A stretch of 64,000 bases of DNA from Nocardia seriolae NBRC 15557. GTDB lineage: Bacteria > Actinomycetota > Actinomycetes > Mycobacteriales > Mycobacteriaceae. The stretch lies in assembly GCF_007990715.1 (NCBI RefSeq), contig NZ_BJWY01000015.1:25113-89112 (forward strand). The letters run 5' to 3'. The notes under the pieces are model-generated. The model worked only from the letters and a program-made list of their open reading frames with translations. It had not been told where the DNA came from and did no database searches. This document shows positions 44,384 through 53,400 of this stretch, in pieces (the first letter of the stretch is position 1; the number at the start of each line of letters is the position of its first letter). The position numbers and the translations under genes are program-made.

Positions 44384-46453
44384 TCATAGTCTTGATGAAT
44401 GTGGATCATCGTCGTCATCGCGCTCGTCAGCATCGTCGTGATCGGGGTCGGATTCGCGCTCGGCTTCCCCAAGGATTGAGCGCCGCCCCGAAATCGTTGC
44501 CGCGGTGAGCAATCCGCCGACCAGCAGGACCGCCCACAGCAGGTGCGCGGCCCCGGACACCTGACGGCTCTCGGGCGAGGCGTCATTGGTGGCGATATCC
44601 CCCGGCACCCGATAGAGCTGCAGATCCGAGTCACTGTAAACCGGATCCAGCTGCGCCAGTGTAGCTTTCGACTCCCCGAGCGGCCCCGGAGTCCGGCCCT
44701 CGACCAGCACCCATCCCACCCCGAGATCGGCCAGCTTCTCGGCGGTCGTCCCCCGCGACAGCGCCTTCTCCACCCGTCGAGCCCGCTGCCCCTCCCCGGC
44801 GACCACCCCACCCCGGACCGGAAGCTCCCCCGTCTGCAACACATCCCGCCGCAGCATCCGCGGCGCCGGATCCAGCACCGGCGCGTCCCCCGAATACCCG
44901 AACTTCCGGAACATCCCACCCGGCAACACCGCGACATCCCCGGTCCCATCGACCAGGGCGGCCACCCGCTCCCACCCCGCCGGATAGTGCACCGGCCGCA
45001 GCGCCCCACCCACACCCCAGGCGAGATCGGGCAGCGCGAGCAGGATGAGCCCGATGAGAAGAGCTGCGGCACCGGCCATCCGGGTCCGCCCCGATCCGGC
45101 CGCCGGGGTCCCGATGGTCGTGGCCCCGGCGGCGATGGCAGTCGCGGTATCCGTGTCCGTGGTGGTCGCGGCGGCCATTGTCGCGGTGGCCCGCGCATCG
45201 GCCGTCACGCGGTTGTTTCCCGCCATCGCCGAGACCCAGCGCGCGACCGTCCGGCATCCGGCCGCCGCGCACAGCGCGTACGCGGGCACCGCGAGCGCCG
45301 CATACTTCTGTGTATCGCGCAGCAGCCCGGCCCCCGGCACCCGGGTCACGAGGAACTCGCCCGCCGCCAGTCCCCACCCGGTCGCCCCGAGCGCGGGCAA
45401 CACCACGGCCGCGACCGCCAGCCAGACCAGTCGCCGCCGCACCGTCCGCGCGGTCCGACTCCCGGTGGCCCGACCGATTCGGCCGCCATCCGAGCTCGAT
45501 TCGTCGCGGTCCGCGCCCGCGGCGGGTTCGCTGCGATCGGAGCCGGAGAGGTTGTTCCCGGGCGCACCCGAGGCGCCGGGGCCAAGTACCGCGCGCAGGC
45601 CGGTCGCGACCACGGCCAGCAGCAATATCGTTCCGACCAGTGCGAAGAAGGTCGTGCGCGAGTCGGGTACCGCGGTGCTGTTCCAGATGCCGCCGAGACC
45701 GGCCAGGCTTCCCAGGGTCCCGAGCCAGGGTTCGGCGCGGGCCGCGAAGGCGGCGACACCGGCCGGGTCGGAGGGGGCGGCGCCCGAGCTGGACAGGGCG
45801 GTGGCGGTCAGCCAGGGGGCCGCCGAGAGGATCCAGAGGGCCACTGTCGCAGGGAGATTGCGCTTGCCGACCAGGATGATCGCGACAAGGCCCGCCAGCA
45901 GCGAGCCCGTCGGGGTGAGGCCCGCGACGGCCAGGCAGCCGGTGAGCGCGGCCCAGGTACCGAGGGTGCCGGACGGGGGCGCCTCGCGTAATCGGGCGCA
46001 CAGCAGGGCGATCCAGGGGAGGGCGGCGTAGCCGGTGAGCAGGCTCCAATGGCCCTGGAGCAGGCGCTCGGCCACGTACGGGTTCCAGACGGTCACGGTG
46101 GCGGCGACGAGTTGCGGGGCGAGGGACGCCCGCAGCAGGTCCCGCGCCAGCGCCGCCGCACCCCAGCCCCCCAGCCAAAGGGCCGCCAGCACAATCGCTT
46201 TGACGATGATTCCGCCGTCTACGACCGGTGACAACGTGGCGATCAGCGCGTCCTGCGGCACCGCGCGGGGCGCGGCGTCGCCGAGGCCGAGGGCGGAGTC
46301 GGTGAGATAGGAGCGCGGTGTGCTGACCGCGTCACGCAGCAGCAGGTAGCCCGGGCCGAGCAAGGGACCCAGCACGATCGCCGCCAGCAGCAGGCTGTAC
46401 CCGGCCGGTATCAGCCCGCGCCACTCCCGGCCCTTCGCCTTCACACCCGGCAC
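44384..46453 (-). CDS. Large integral membrane protein (Rv0226c-type)
   Basis: A 689-residue membrane protein, about twelve helices, with a first segment LLLAAIVLGPLLGPGYLLLRD and a disordered hydrophilic insert at roughly 300-345 (SGSDRSEPAAGADRDESSS). Sequence WNPYVAERLLQGHWSLLTGYAALPW has the look of a GT-C-like acceptor loop. The C-terminus is an unusual acidic run (DPDHDDADERDDDDDP) that is antisense to a small ORF at 44399-44479. GTG start, one base after the flippase stop. Corresponds in position to Rv0226c; molecular role unknown. Confidence 0.8.
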   Translation of the reverse strand: MPGVKAKGREWRGLIPAGYSLLLAAIVLGPLLGPGYLLLRDAVSTPRSYLTDSALGLGDAAPRAVPQDALIATLSPVVDGGIIVKAIVLAALWLGGWGAAALARDLLRASLAPQLVAATVTVWNPYVAERLLQGHWSLLTGYAALPWIALLCARLREAPPSGTLGTWAALTGCLAVAGLTPTGSLLAGLVAIILVGKRNLPATVALWILSAAPWLTATALSSSGAAPSDPAGVAAFAARAEPWLGTLGSLAGLGGIWNSTAVPDSRTTFFALVGTILLLAVVATGLRAVLGPGASGAPGNNLSGSDRSEPAAGADRDESSSDGGRIGRATGSRTARTVRRRLVWLAVAAVVLPALGATGWGLAAGEFLVTRVPGAGLLRDTQKYAALAVPAYALCAAAGCRTVARWVSAMAGNNRVTADARATATMAAATTTDTDTATAIAAGATTIGTPAAGSGRTRMAGAAALLIGLILLALPDLAWGVGGALRPVHYPAGWERVAALVDGTGDVAVLPGGMFRKFGYSGDAPVLDPAPRMLRRDVLQTGELPVRGGVVAGEGQRARRVEKALSRGTTAEKLADLGVGWVLVEGRTPGPLGESKATLAQLDPVYSDSDLQLYRVPGDIATNDASPESRQVSGAAHLLWAVLLVGGLLTAATISGRRSILGEAERESDPDHDDADERDDDDDPHSSRL
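44387..44392 (+). promoter_or_regulatory. Leaderless -10 box TAGTCT before the small membrane ORF
   Basis: TAGTCT ends six bases before an ATG that opens a hydrophobic 26-codon frame, the same spacing as other leaderless genes in this window. Confidence 0.35.
44399..44479 (+). CDS. Candidate 26-residue small membrane protein (antisense to the Rv0226c-type gene tail)
   Basis: An ORF of 27 codons starting MWIIVVIALV and ending GFALGFPKD with TGA at 44477-44479. Nearly all of it is one hydrophobic helix, with an aromatic start and a charged end, like known single-pass small proteins. It has a leaderless -10 box (TAGTCT) six bases upstream. It is antisense to the acidic DDADERDDDDDP tail of the large membrane gene, so the hydrophobic pattern could simply mirror that tail: codons GAC/GAT read backwards give GTC/ATC. 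I therefore score it as a candidate only. Confidence 0.35.
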   Translation: MWIIVVIALVSIVVIGVGFALGFPKD

Positions 46454-46454
46454 C

Positions 46455-47873
46455 CTACGTTCCGTTCGCCCCGAGATCGGGGACCGGCGAACGGTTCTCC
46501 GCGCCGTCGCGTGCCGCGCGCAGGGCCAGGCCCGTGATGACCAGCGTGGTCACCGCCGCGGTCGCGGTGGCGATGACGATGAGCGACAGCACCGAGTGCG
46601 CGCGGGTCAGCATGACCGCCACCCCCACGCCCAGGCCGAGCCAGGTGATCGCCGCGGGTGCCGTTCGATCCGCCGCGATCGCCGACAGCAGCACCGCCTG
46701 CAGCACGGCCAGCAGCGCGCCCTCCAGCGCGAACAGCCATAGCAGCCCTTCGATCGGCGCGTAATCCTTTCCGGCGAACAGCGGCGCCAGCGGCGCCGCC
46801 ACCGCCGCCCCGAGCACCGTGACCGCGCCGATCCCGACCAGCACGGCCAGGGCCGAGCGCATGGCGCGCGCGGAATGCTGCGGCTGCGCCATGCGCGGGT
46901 ACAGCACCACCCCCACCGCCTGCGGCAGCCAGAACGCGATCTTGGCGGCGATCGCCCCCAGCGCGTACCGCCCGGCGTCGTTCTCGTCCAGCACGATTCG
47001 CGACACCAGCAGATCCGCCGCCGACAGCGCTGTCAACGCCGCCTGCACCTGCACCGCCCGGAACACCGCGCCCACCCCGAGGCCCCAGCCGTCGGCGCGC
47101 TCCGTCCGGGTCCGGTCGACGGTCATCCGGGCACGTGGGCCGGTCGAGAGCTGTTCGGCGACCGCGGGACTCGGGCCGCCCGCCCCGATGGGTCCGGCCG
47201 CCGGGCCGGGCAGTCCGGCTTCGGTCGAAACCTGTTCGGCCGCAGCGGCGGTCGTGTACGACGGGTGAGTCGAGGGCGCGGTGGCCGCGATGCGGCGGGC
47301 AGCGGCGGCGGCCAGCGCCGCACCGGCCGCGCCCGCCCACAGCGCGGGCGCGGCCCCGGCGCCGCAGGCCAGCAGGATCACCGCGGGCGTTATCCGGATG
47401 ATCGCGGCCCCGCCGAGCACCGTCGCCAGTTCTCGGAATCGGCTGCGGCCCTGGAGAATTCCCTGCTCGCCCGCCAGCAGCACCAGCATCGGCGCGGAGC
47501 ACAGCGCTCCCGCCGCGGCCGCGAAGCCCACCTTCAGCACGGCGGCGACCACGGGTACCAGCACCAGCGCGGCCGCTGTCACCAGGCCCGCGCAGCGCAG
47601 CGTCAATCCGCGCGCCGCCGCGACCGGCGCACCCCGCACGACTTCGCGCGCCACCACGTTCTGCAGCGCCAGCGCGGGCACCGCGCACAACATCTGCACG
47701 GCCAGCAGACTCGCGAACGAGCTGTACCCGCCCACCCCCAGCCACCGACTGGCCAGCAGCTGCAGCAGGTACCCCGCCACATTCGCCGTCATCGCCCCCG
47801 CCGTCACCAAGGTCAGGTCCTTGACCACGGGCAGACGGCGTACAGCAGACACCCCCGCAATGCTGCCATCCAT
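46455..47873 (-). CDS. MATE/Wzx-like polysaccharide or lipid flippase
   Basis: A 472-residue membrane protein of the MVF/Wzx-like oligosaccharide flippase type: VVKDLTLVTAGAMTANVAGYLLQLLASRWLG at the start, LQGRSRFRELATVLGGAAIIRITPAVILLACG in the middle, and a C-half with LLVSRIVLDENDAGRYALGAIAAKIAFWLPQAVGVVLYPRM. A hydrophilic insert sits at about residues 235-285. Start at MDGSIAGVSAVRRLPVV. The stop lies next to the start of the Rv0226c-type gene, so the two are in one operon. A member not obviously present between Rv0225 and Rv0227c in M. tuberculosis, as I remember it. Confidence 0.82.
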   Translation of the reverse strand: MDGSIAGVSAVRRLPVVKDLTLVTAGAMTANVAGYLLQLLASRWLGVGGYSSFASLLAVQMLCAVPALALQNVVAREVVRGAPVAAARGLTLRCAGLVTAAALVLVPVVAAVLKVGFAAAAGALCSAPMLVLLAGEQGILQGRSRFRELATVLGGAAIIRITPAVILLACGAGAAPALWAGAAGAALAAAAARRIAATAPSTHPSYTTAAAAEQVSTEAGLPGPAAGPIGAGGPSPAVAEQLSTGPRARMTVDRTRTERADGWGLGVGAVFRAVQVQAALTALSAADLLVSRIVLDENDAGRYALGAIAAKIAFWLPQAVGVVLYPRMAQPQHSARAMRSALAVLVGIGAVTVLGAAVAAPLAPLFAGKDYAPIEGLLWLFALEGALLAVLQAVLLSAIAADRTAPAAITWLGLGVGVAVMLTRAHSVLSLIVIATATAAVTTLVITGLALRAARDGAENRSPVPDLGANGT

Positions 47874-47965
47874 CGGCCCCGCACCCCCGCCCACCCCTCG
47901 CCCCCGTCCGCCGCACGGCTCGGCCCGCGTTGTGAGGCTCCGTGGCAACCGCCGCGAAAACGACT

Positions 47966-47998
47966 GCGGCCCAGCATCTCCGGGAGATGCTGGGCCGC
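47966..47998 (-). terminator. Terminator of the DUF3068 gene
   Basis: A perfect 15-bp stem, GCGGCCCAGCATCTC against GAGATGCTGGGCCGC with a three-base loop. On the minus strand a TTTT tract follows soon after, just past the DUF3068 stop. Confidence 0.75.
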
Positions 47999-48015
47999 GT
48001 GGGGAACGGGAGCCG

Positions 48016-49146
48016 CTAGGGCTTGTTCATGTCGATCTGCTGGGTCGGCGGGTCGAAGCTGCCGCCGCCGGCCGGGGCGGGGGCGGCGCGGCGGACCACG
48101 GTGGGGCCGTTGCCGTCCTTGCCCAGGAAGCCGAGCAGCAGGCCCGCGATCAGCGCGACCAGGCCGAGGACACCCAGGATGATCGGGAGGATGCGGCCGT
48201 ACAGGGCCAGCTTGTCGATATTGTCCTTGGCGACCTTGATCTGCGACTCGATGGTGTTCTCGTCGAAGACCAGGGTCGACTTCAGGGCGGTCACCTCGGG
48301 CTTGTCACCGCTGCGGGCGTAGTACAGGTGAATCTGCTCCTGGCCCTTGATGACCGTGCCGGTGTCCGGCTCGACCCACAGGTCGCGGACATTGGTGTAG
48401 AAGCGCGTCATGGTGACATCGCCGTCGCCCTCCAGGCCCCACTTGGCGGCGGGCAGGCTGAGCTTGTTGGTCGGCGAGTTGGCGACGGTGGAGAGATCGG
48501 TGACCGGGACCGACATCGAGAAGTGGTAGACCTTCAGGTTGTTGATCTCGGTCTCGTCGACGTAGTTGATGTCGAAGGTCTTGCGCGCGTTCAGATCGAA
48601 GTACGGGTAGGTCTTCTTGTCCGTCCCGATGGGGAAGCGGTACTGGAGACCGGTGTGCTGCACCGGGTCCATGACGGCGTCGCCCTTCTTGTCGACCGTC
48701 ACGGCGATGGCGCCATTGGGGCCGCCGTCCACCGAGTCCACCGGCTCACCGGTCTTGCGGTCGATGGTGACCCGGTCGATGGTCGCGGTGAGCAGGCCGG
48801 TGTCGCCCTGCTTGTCGGTGCGCCGCAGGGTCTGACCGGCCTGAACCGTCATCTCCGAAGCATTGGCGGGGTTTTCGACGGTGAGGAAGCGCTGCGAGAC
48901 GAGCGGAACGTTCTGGTCCACCTTCGCCGAACCGGTGGGCGAGGTCAGCGACTTGGCGTCGAGGACTTCACTCGGCACCCCGGTCTGCGGGTTGGTCGCG
49001 ACGGTCGTGATCTCCAGGTCCAGCGGGGTCTTCGCGAGGCGGCTCACCGTATAGGTGGGGATCATGATCGCGGCGACGAGCAGCATCGCACCGATTCCCA
49101 CGAGTACGCAGGCCACCGTCCTTCGGGTACCGGCACTGAGTGCCAT
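48016..49146 (-). CDS. DUF3068 (PorA-family-like) envelope protein, Rv0227c-type
   Basis: A 376-residue protein with an N-terminal signal anchor (VACVLVGIGAMLLVAAIMIPTYTV) and a second transmembrane segment at the C-terminus (ILPIILGVLGLVALIAGLLLGFLG), a large extracytoplasmic domain between them with DINYVDETEINNLKVYHFSM and WVEPDTGTVIKGQEQIHLYY. The tail is SFDPPTQQIDMNKP. GAGGAGA before the ATG of MALSAG decides the start. Family DUF3068; the position matches Rv0227c. Known to lie with TMM transport genes, but the molecular job is unclear. Confidence 0.87.
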   Translation of the reverse strand: MALSAGTRRTVACVLVGIGAMLLVAAIMIPTYTVSRLAKTPLDLEITTVATNPQTGVPSEVLDAKSLTSPTGSAKVDQNVPLVSQRFLTVENPANASEMTVQAGQTLRRTDKQGDTGLLTATIDRVTIDRKTGEPVDSVDGGPNGAIAVTVDKKGDAVMDPVQHTGLQYRFPIGTDKKTYPYFDLNARKTFDINYVDETEINNLKVYHFSMSVPVTDLSTVANSPTNKLSLPAAKWGLEGDGDVTMTRFYTNVRDLWVEPDTGTVIKGQEQIHLYYARSGDKPEVTALKSTLVFDENTIESQIKVAKDNIDKLALYGRILPIILGVLGLVALIAGLLLGFLGKDGNGPTVVRRAAPAPAGGGSFDPPTQQIDMNKP

Positions 49147-49332
49147 GCAGGTTCTCCTCGTCGTCGAACACGTGTTTCTTCGGTCCTGCGGTCGCCGCGC
49201 AGCACTCGTGAGCCCAGACACTAACAGTCCGAGCGGTCGCAGAGTGCGGCCGAGGCAGGAAAACACCCCGAAACCGCCCCAAGTCAAATGGCGGGTACTC
49301 ACACAAAAGCCGACAGGGCACACTGGTTCCCG

Positions 49333-50472
49333 ATGACGACCGTGACCCTGAATCCCGAGGTGACCTCGACCCCGGTCCGTCTGGGTCGATTCGTCCCGGC
49401 GCTCGAGGGCATGCGTGCCCTGGCCGCACTGGGGGTGGTGCTCACCCACGTGGCCTTCCAAACTGGCGCAACCGGTCAACCGGTACTGGGCCGGGTGTGG
49501 GAGCGATTCGATATGGCGGTGGCGGTTTTCTTCGCGCTGTCGGGGTTCCTGCTGTGGCGGCCGCATGCCGCGGCGGCTCACGGGCGCGGGACCGCGCCGA
49601 GTGCCGGACGGTATCTGCTGCATCGCGCGGCCCGCATCCTGCCCGCCTACTGGGTGGTCGTCGCCGCGGTGCTGATCCTGCTGCCGAATGCCGCGCACAC
49701 CGCCGGGCCGCGGGTCTGGCTCTCGAATCTGGCTCTGCTGCAGGTTTTCGTGCCGTTCACCCTGACCGACGGGCTCACCCAGATGTGGAGCCTCTCGGTG
49801 GAAGTGGCCTTCTACCTTGTCCTTCCACTCTTGGCATTCGGTCTGATGTGGTTGCGCGGGCGGCGGGCGCGGTGGCGGGTTGCGGTGGTGCTGGGCCTCG
49901 GGCTGCTGTGCCTGAGCTGGAACCTTCTGCCCGTGCCCACGCCGGAGGGCATCCACGCCGACAACTGGCTGCCCGGGTATCTGCCGTGGTTCACGGTGGG
50001 CATGCTGCTGGCCGAACTCGCCGACCTGCCCGCCCCGCGCTGGCGGCGATACGCCGGAAACGCCTGGCTGATGTGGCCTTCGGCGCTGACGGCCATGCTG
50101 CTCGCCGCCACCGATCTGGCCGGGCCGCCGGGCCTGACGCACGGTCGGCCGTGGCAGTACGTCACGAAGATGGCATTGGGCGCGATCATCGGATTCGGGC
50201 TGCTCGCGCCGCTGGTACTGCGGCCGGAACGACGGCACCGGCTGCTCGCCGGGCCGGTGGCGGCGACGCTCGGGCGGTGGTCCTACGGCATCTTCATCTG
50301 GCATCTGGCGGTGCTGTCGATCATCTTCCCGGTGTTCGGCATCGTGCCGTTCCGCGGGCATTTCGTCATCGTCTACCTGCTGACGGTCGCGTTCACGCTG
50401 CCGTTGGCGGCCGCCAGCTACGCGCTCGTCGAGGAACCGGTCCGGAAATGGACGCGTCGCCGCTTCGGCTGA
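49333..50472 (+). CDS. Acyltransferase-3 family protein, TmaT-like (TMM acetyltransferase)
   Basis: A 379-residue membrane acyltransferase with about ten helices. The catalytic His39 stands in ALGVVLTHVAFQ, and the SGFLL and MWSLSVEVAFYLVLPLLAFGL segments are characteristic. Corynebacterial TmaT acetylates trehalose monomycolate during export, and I recall Rv0228 as its mycobacterial counterpart, which this gene matches in place. Divergent from the DUF3068 gene; a CACACT about eight bases before the ATG could be a leaderless -10 box. Confidence 0.85.
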   Translation: MTTVTLNPEVTSTPVRLGRFVPALEGMRALAALGVVLTHVAFQTGATGQPVLGRVWERFDMAVAVFFALSGFLLWRPHAAAAHGRGTAPSAGRYLLHRAARILPAYWVVVAAVLILLPNAAHTAGPRVWLSNLALLQVFVPFTLTDGLTQMWSLSVEVAFYLVLPLLAFGLMWLRGRRARWRVAVVLGLGLLCLSWNLLPVPTPEGIHADNWLPGYLPWFTVGMLLAELADLPAPRWRRYAGNAWLMWPSALTAMLLAATDLAGPPGLTHGRPWQYVTKMALGAIIGFGLLAPLVLRPERRHRLLAGPVAATLGRWSYGIFIWHLAVLSIIFPVFGIVPFRGHFVIVYLLTVAFTLPLAAASYALVEEPVRKWTRRRFG

Positions 50473-50485
50473 GCGAGACGGTGAT

Positions 50486-53400
50486 TCAGCGGCGTTGCGG
50501 CAGCGCCGCGACACCGACCGCGATCACCGCGACCAGGGCCGGGAGCTGCACCCACAGCGATCCGCCGACATAGCCCTCGAGGGAACGCCACGGACCGGTC
50601 GACAGCGCCGCCGCGCAGATCGCGGTGCCGCCGCCCGCGAGCGCGACCAGCACCCGCGACCACCGGCGCGACCGAATATGGTCCACCAGCAGCATGATTC
50701 CGGTGATCGCCAGCGCGATCGGTCCGGCAATGAGCCCGGCCCCGGCCGTCAACCCCAGCCCGGCGACCGTGCGACTACGCCACGCGCGCGGCGCCGGACC
50801 ATCATCGCGAACGGGTGACCGCGCGCCCCGGAAGGCCAGCACCGCAAGTGGAATCAGCAGCAGCAGGCCGCCGAAGATGGCCAGGCGATACCACCGGTCG
50901 GTGGGGAACGCGACGGTGATCGGTCCCTTCGTTCCCGGCGGCACCAGCCACGCCTGCTGCCAGCCATTGATCACCAGCGGCTTCAGCTCGGTGCCGTCGG
51001 CGGTCTTCGCCTGCCAGCCGACATTGGTGCTCAGCGGCAGCACCAGCACCTGCGTGCCGGTCGTGCCGTTCGGGTCGGCCACCGGCGGCAGCGCCGGGGT
51101 GCGGTCGAGGCGCAGCTCGTCGACGGTGAACAGCTCCGTCGGTGCGACCGCGACATCCACTCGCCCGGCGGGCAATTCGACACCCGTGTCCGCCGAGGCA
51201 CCGGCATCGGCCTCGCACACCTGCGCGGACAGCGGTGTGCCGGAGAGCAATTCGGCGGCCGTGCCGGTGACCGTGGTGTGCAGGGTGCGGCCCGCGGCGG
51301 CGATGGTGGGCCCGTGCGCGCAGTCGATGGTGATGAGCCGGTTCGGGTCGGCGGGAGCCGGGTAGTCGGGGCCGAGCACGTTCACCTCGGCCAGCCCGGG
51401 CGGCTGTTCCTGTGCGAAACCCAGTGCGGTGCGGTCGAGTACGGGATCCCAGGTCTGAATGCTGACCTCGATGCGGTCGGTGACATAGGGATGCAGGTCC
51501 ACGCGGCTGATCGCACCGGAGTCCGGATTCACCTCGCGTACCTGCGGACCGTCACCGAGGTTCACCGATATCGAGGTGGGGTGGGCGGGCAGATCGCCCC
51601 GCGCGGGCGTCACCTCCAGCCCGGTCACCAGGGTCGGCGCGGGCAGTTCGATGGTGAGTGTGGGTTTCGCGCCCGCCGGATTGCGCACGCTGGTCTCCGG
51701 GGCGGTCCAGCTGGTGCGCGGGTCGCCGTCGGTGGCGGCCAGGGCGGAGCCGCGCGGGTCGGCGACATCGGCCTGCCCGCGGGCGATGGGGCGGTCCGGG
51801 TCGGTGAGCAGGGCCTGTAAGGCCGGGCCCGGCCGGGTGTGCACGATCAGGTCCGGTGTCACGGTGAGGGTCTGCCGGACCTGGAGGGTGCGTTCGAACA
51901 GGCCCGGTTCCTCGGCGGCCAAGGCCAGGCCCTTGCTGCAGCGCACGCGGTCGGGGGAGTCGAAACAGGCGCTGCGGCCCGGGAATTCCTGGCCCAGGTC
52001 CCAGCCGCGCACCGGGACGCCCGCCGGGGTGGGCGGCAGCACGGTGCGGTGGCGGATGTCCACGGTCACCGGGTTCTCGCGGTCGGCGTAGTCGTCCAGG
52101 CTCAGTTCGCTGATCCCGAATTGCCCACCTGCGCTGCCGTTCTCGGTATTGATCGCGGTGATCTTGATCCAGTCGGTGCGGCCCGGCGGCAGCGAGATCG
52201 ACACCGGCACCCCGGGTTCGGTGATGCGGGCGGCCATGGTGCCCTTGGCGGTCTCGACCTCCACCCACTTCACCGGGCTGCCGATGGCGGCCGGGCTGGT
52301 GGTCAGGCGCAGCACCGCGGTGCTGACCGGCTTGTCGAGATCCAGCCGAAGCCATTGGCCGACGGCGTGTTCGGCGCCATTGGAGATCCAGGCGGTGGCC
52401 GGGTCGCCGTCCACCACGGCCGCGGTCGAGCTGCCGGGCGCGGCCCCGCCGAGCTGGGTGGCGTCACCGGCGGCACTGGAGGCGGTGATGGTCGCCCCGG
52501 ACCATTCGCCCTCCACCAATTGCGCGCCGTACACCGGATAGTCGGGGACCAGATTGTGGGTGCGCCGGGCGTCACCGGGCGCGCGCAGGGCCGAGTTGTG
52601 GTTGTCGACGCGCCCGAAGTCGGATTCCCGGTCCATGGGGGTGTCGGTGACGGTGACGCCGTCCATCGGCACTCCGGCCGTCGCGGCGTCCGAGGCCAGC
52701 AGGGTCGGCCCGGTCGGGGTCGCGGGATTGCGCCGCAACCGTTCCACGACCTCCGGCCCGCCCTGCACGACCGGGAGGCTGTCCAATGGCACGGTGAACG
52801 CGCCCGGGAACGAACTCGGCGCACCGACGCCGCTGCGCACGTCGGTGGGCTTACCCGGGGTGGTCGCCTCGACGCGATAGATCTCGATCGCCGGGTAGTC
52901 CGGTCGCAGATCCCCGTCCGCCACCAGGCCTTCCACTCGGCCCGTCTCCACCGGATCCCCGAACTCGGTGACCTTCTTCAATCCCGGCGACCCCTCGATC
53001 GCGCGATGCGCCAGCATCGGCCGCGTGGAGCGGGAGGTCTCCGGGTCCAGATCGTTGCGCAACACCAGGATTCCGATGCCCTGCCCGGCCAGCGTGGCCG
53101 CCAGGCCCGCCGACGGCCGCCCATCGGCAATGAGCCGCTGCACCGAGTCCATGGCGCGGATCGCGCCGGGCGGGTTGAGCGGCACCGCGTCTCGCACCGC
53201 CCACGGTGTGCTCGCCAGGGCTTGCAAGGGCTCGTCTCGGGTCAGACCCCACACCTGACTGCCGAACGGTGCGCCCGGCACGATCAGGGCGCGGGTGTCG
53301 GAGGCGTTGTGCGCCAGCCAATCCGCGGTCTGCTGCCAGTATCCCGGCACGTGGTCGTAGCTGCCGCGCGGTGCCAGCTTCCCGGTCCAGGCCAGCGAGG

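Noticed and set aside
48016..50514. A minus-strand frame that makes the DUF3068 gene appear to be 832 residues.
   Set aside because: The upstream part is antisense to the acyltransferase gene and has no sense; the ribosome binding site and signal anchor place the start at 49146.
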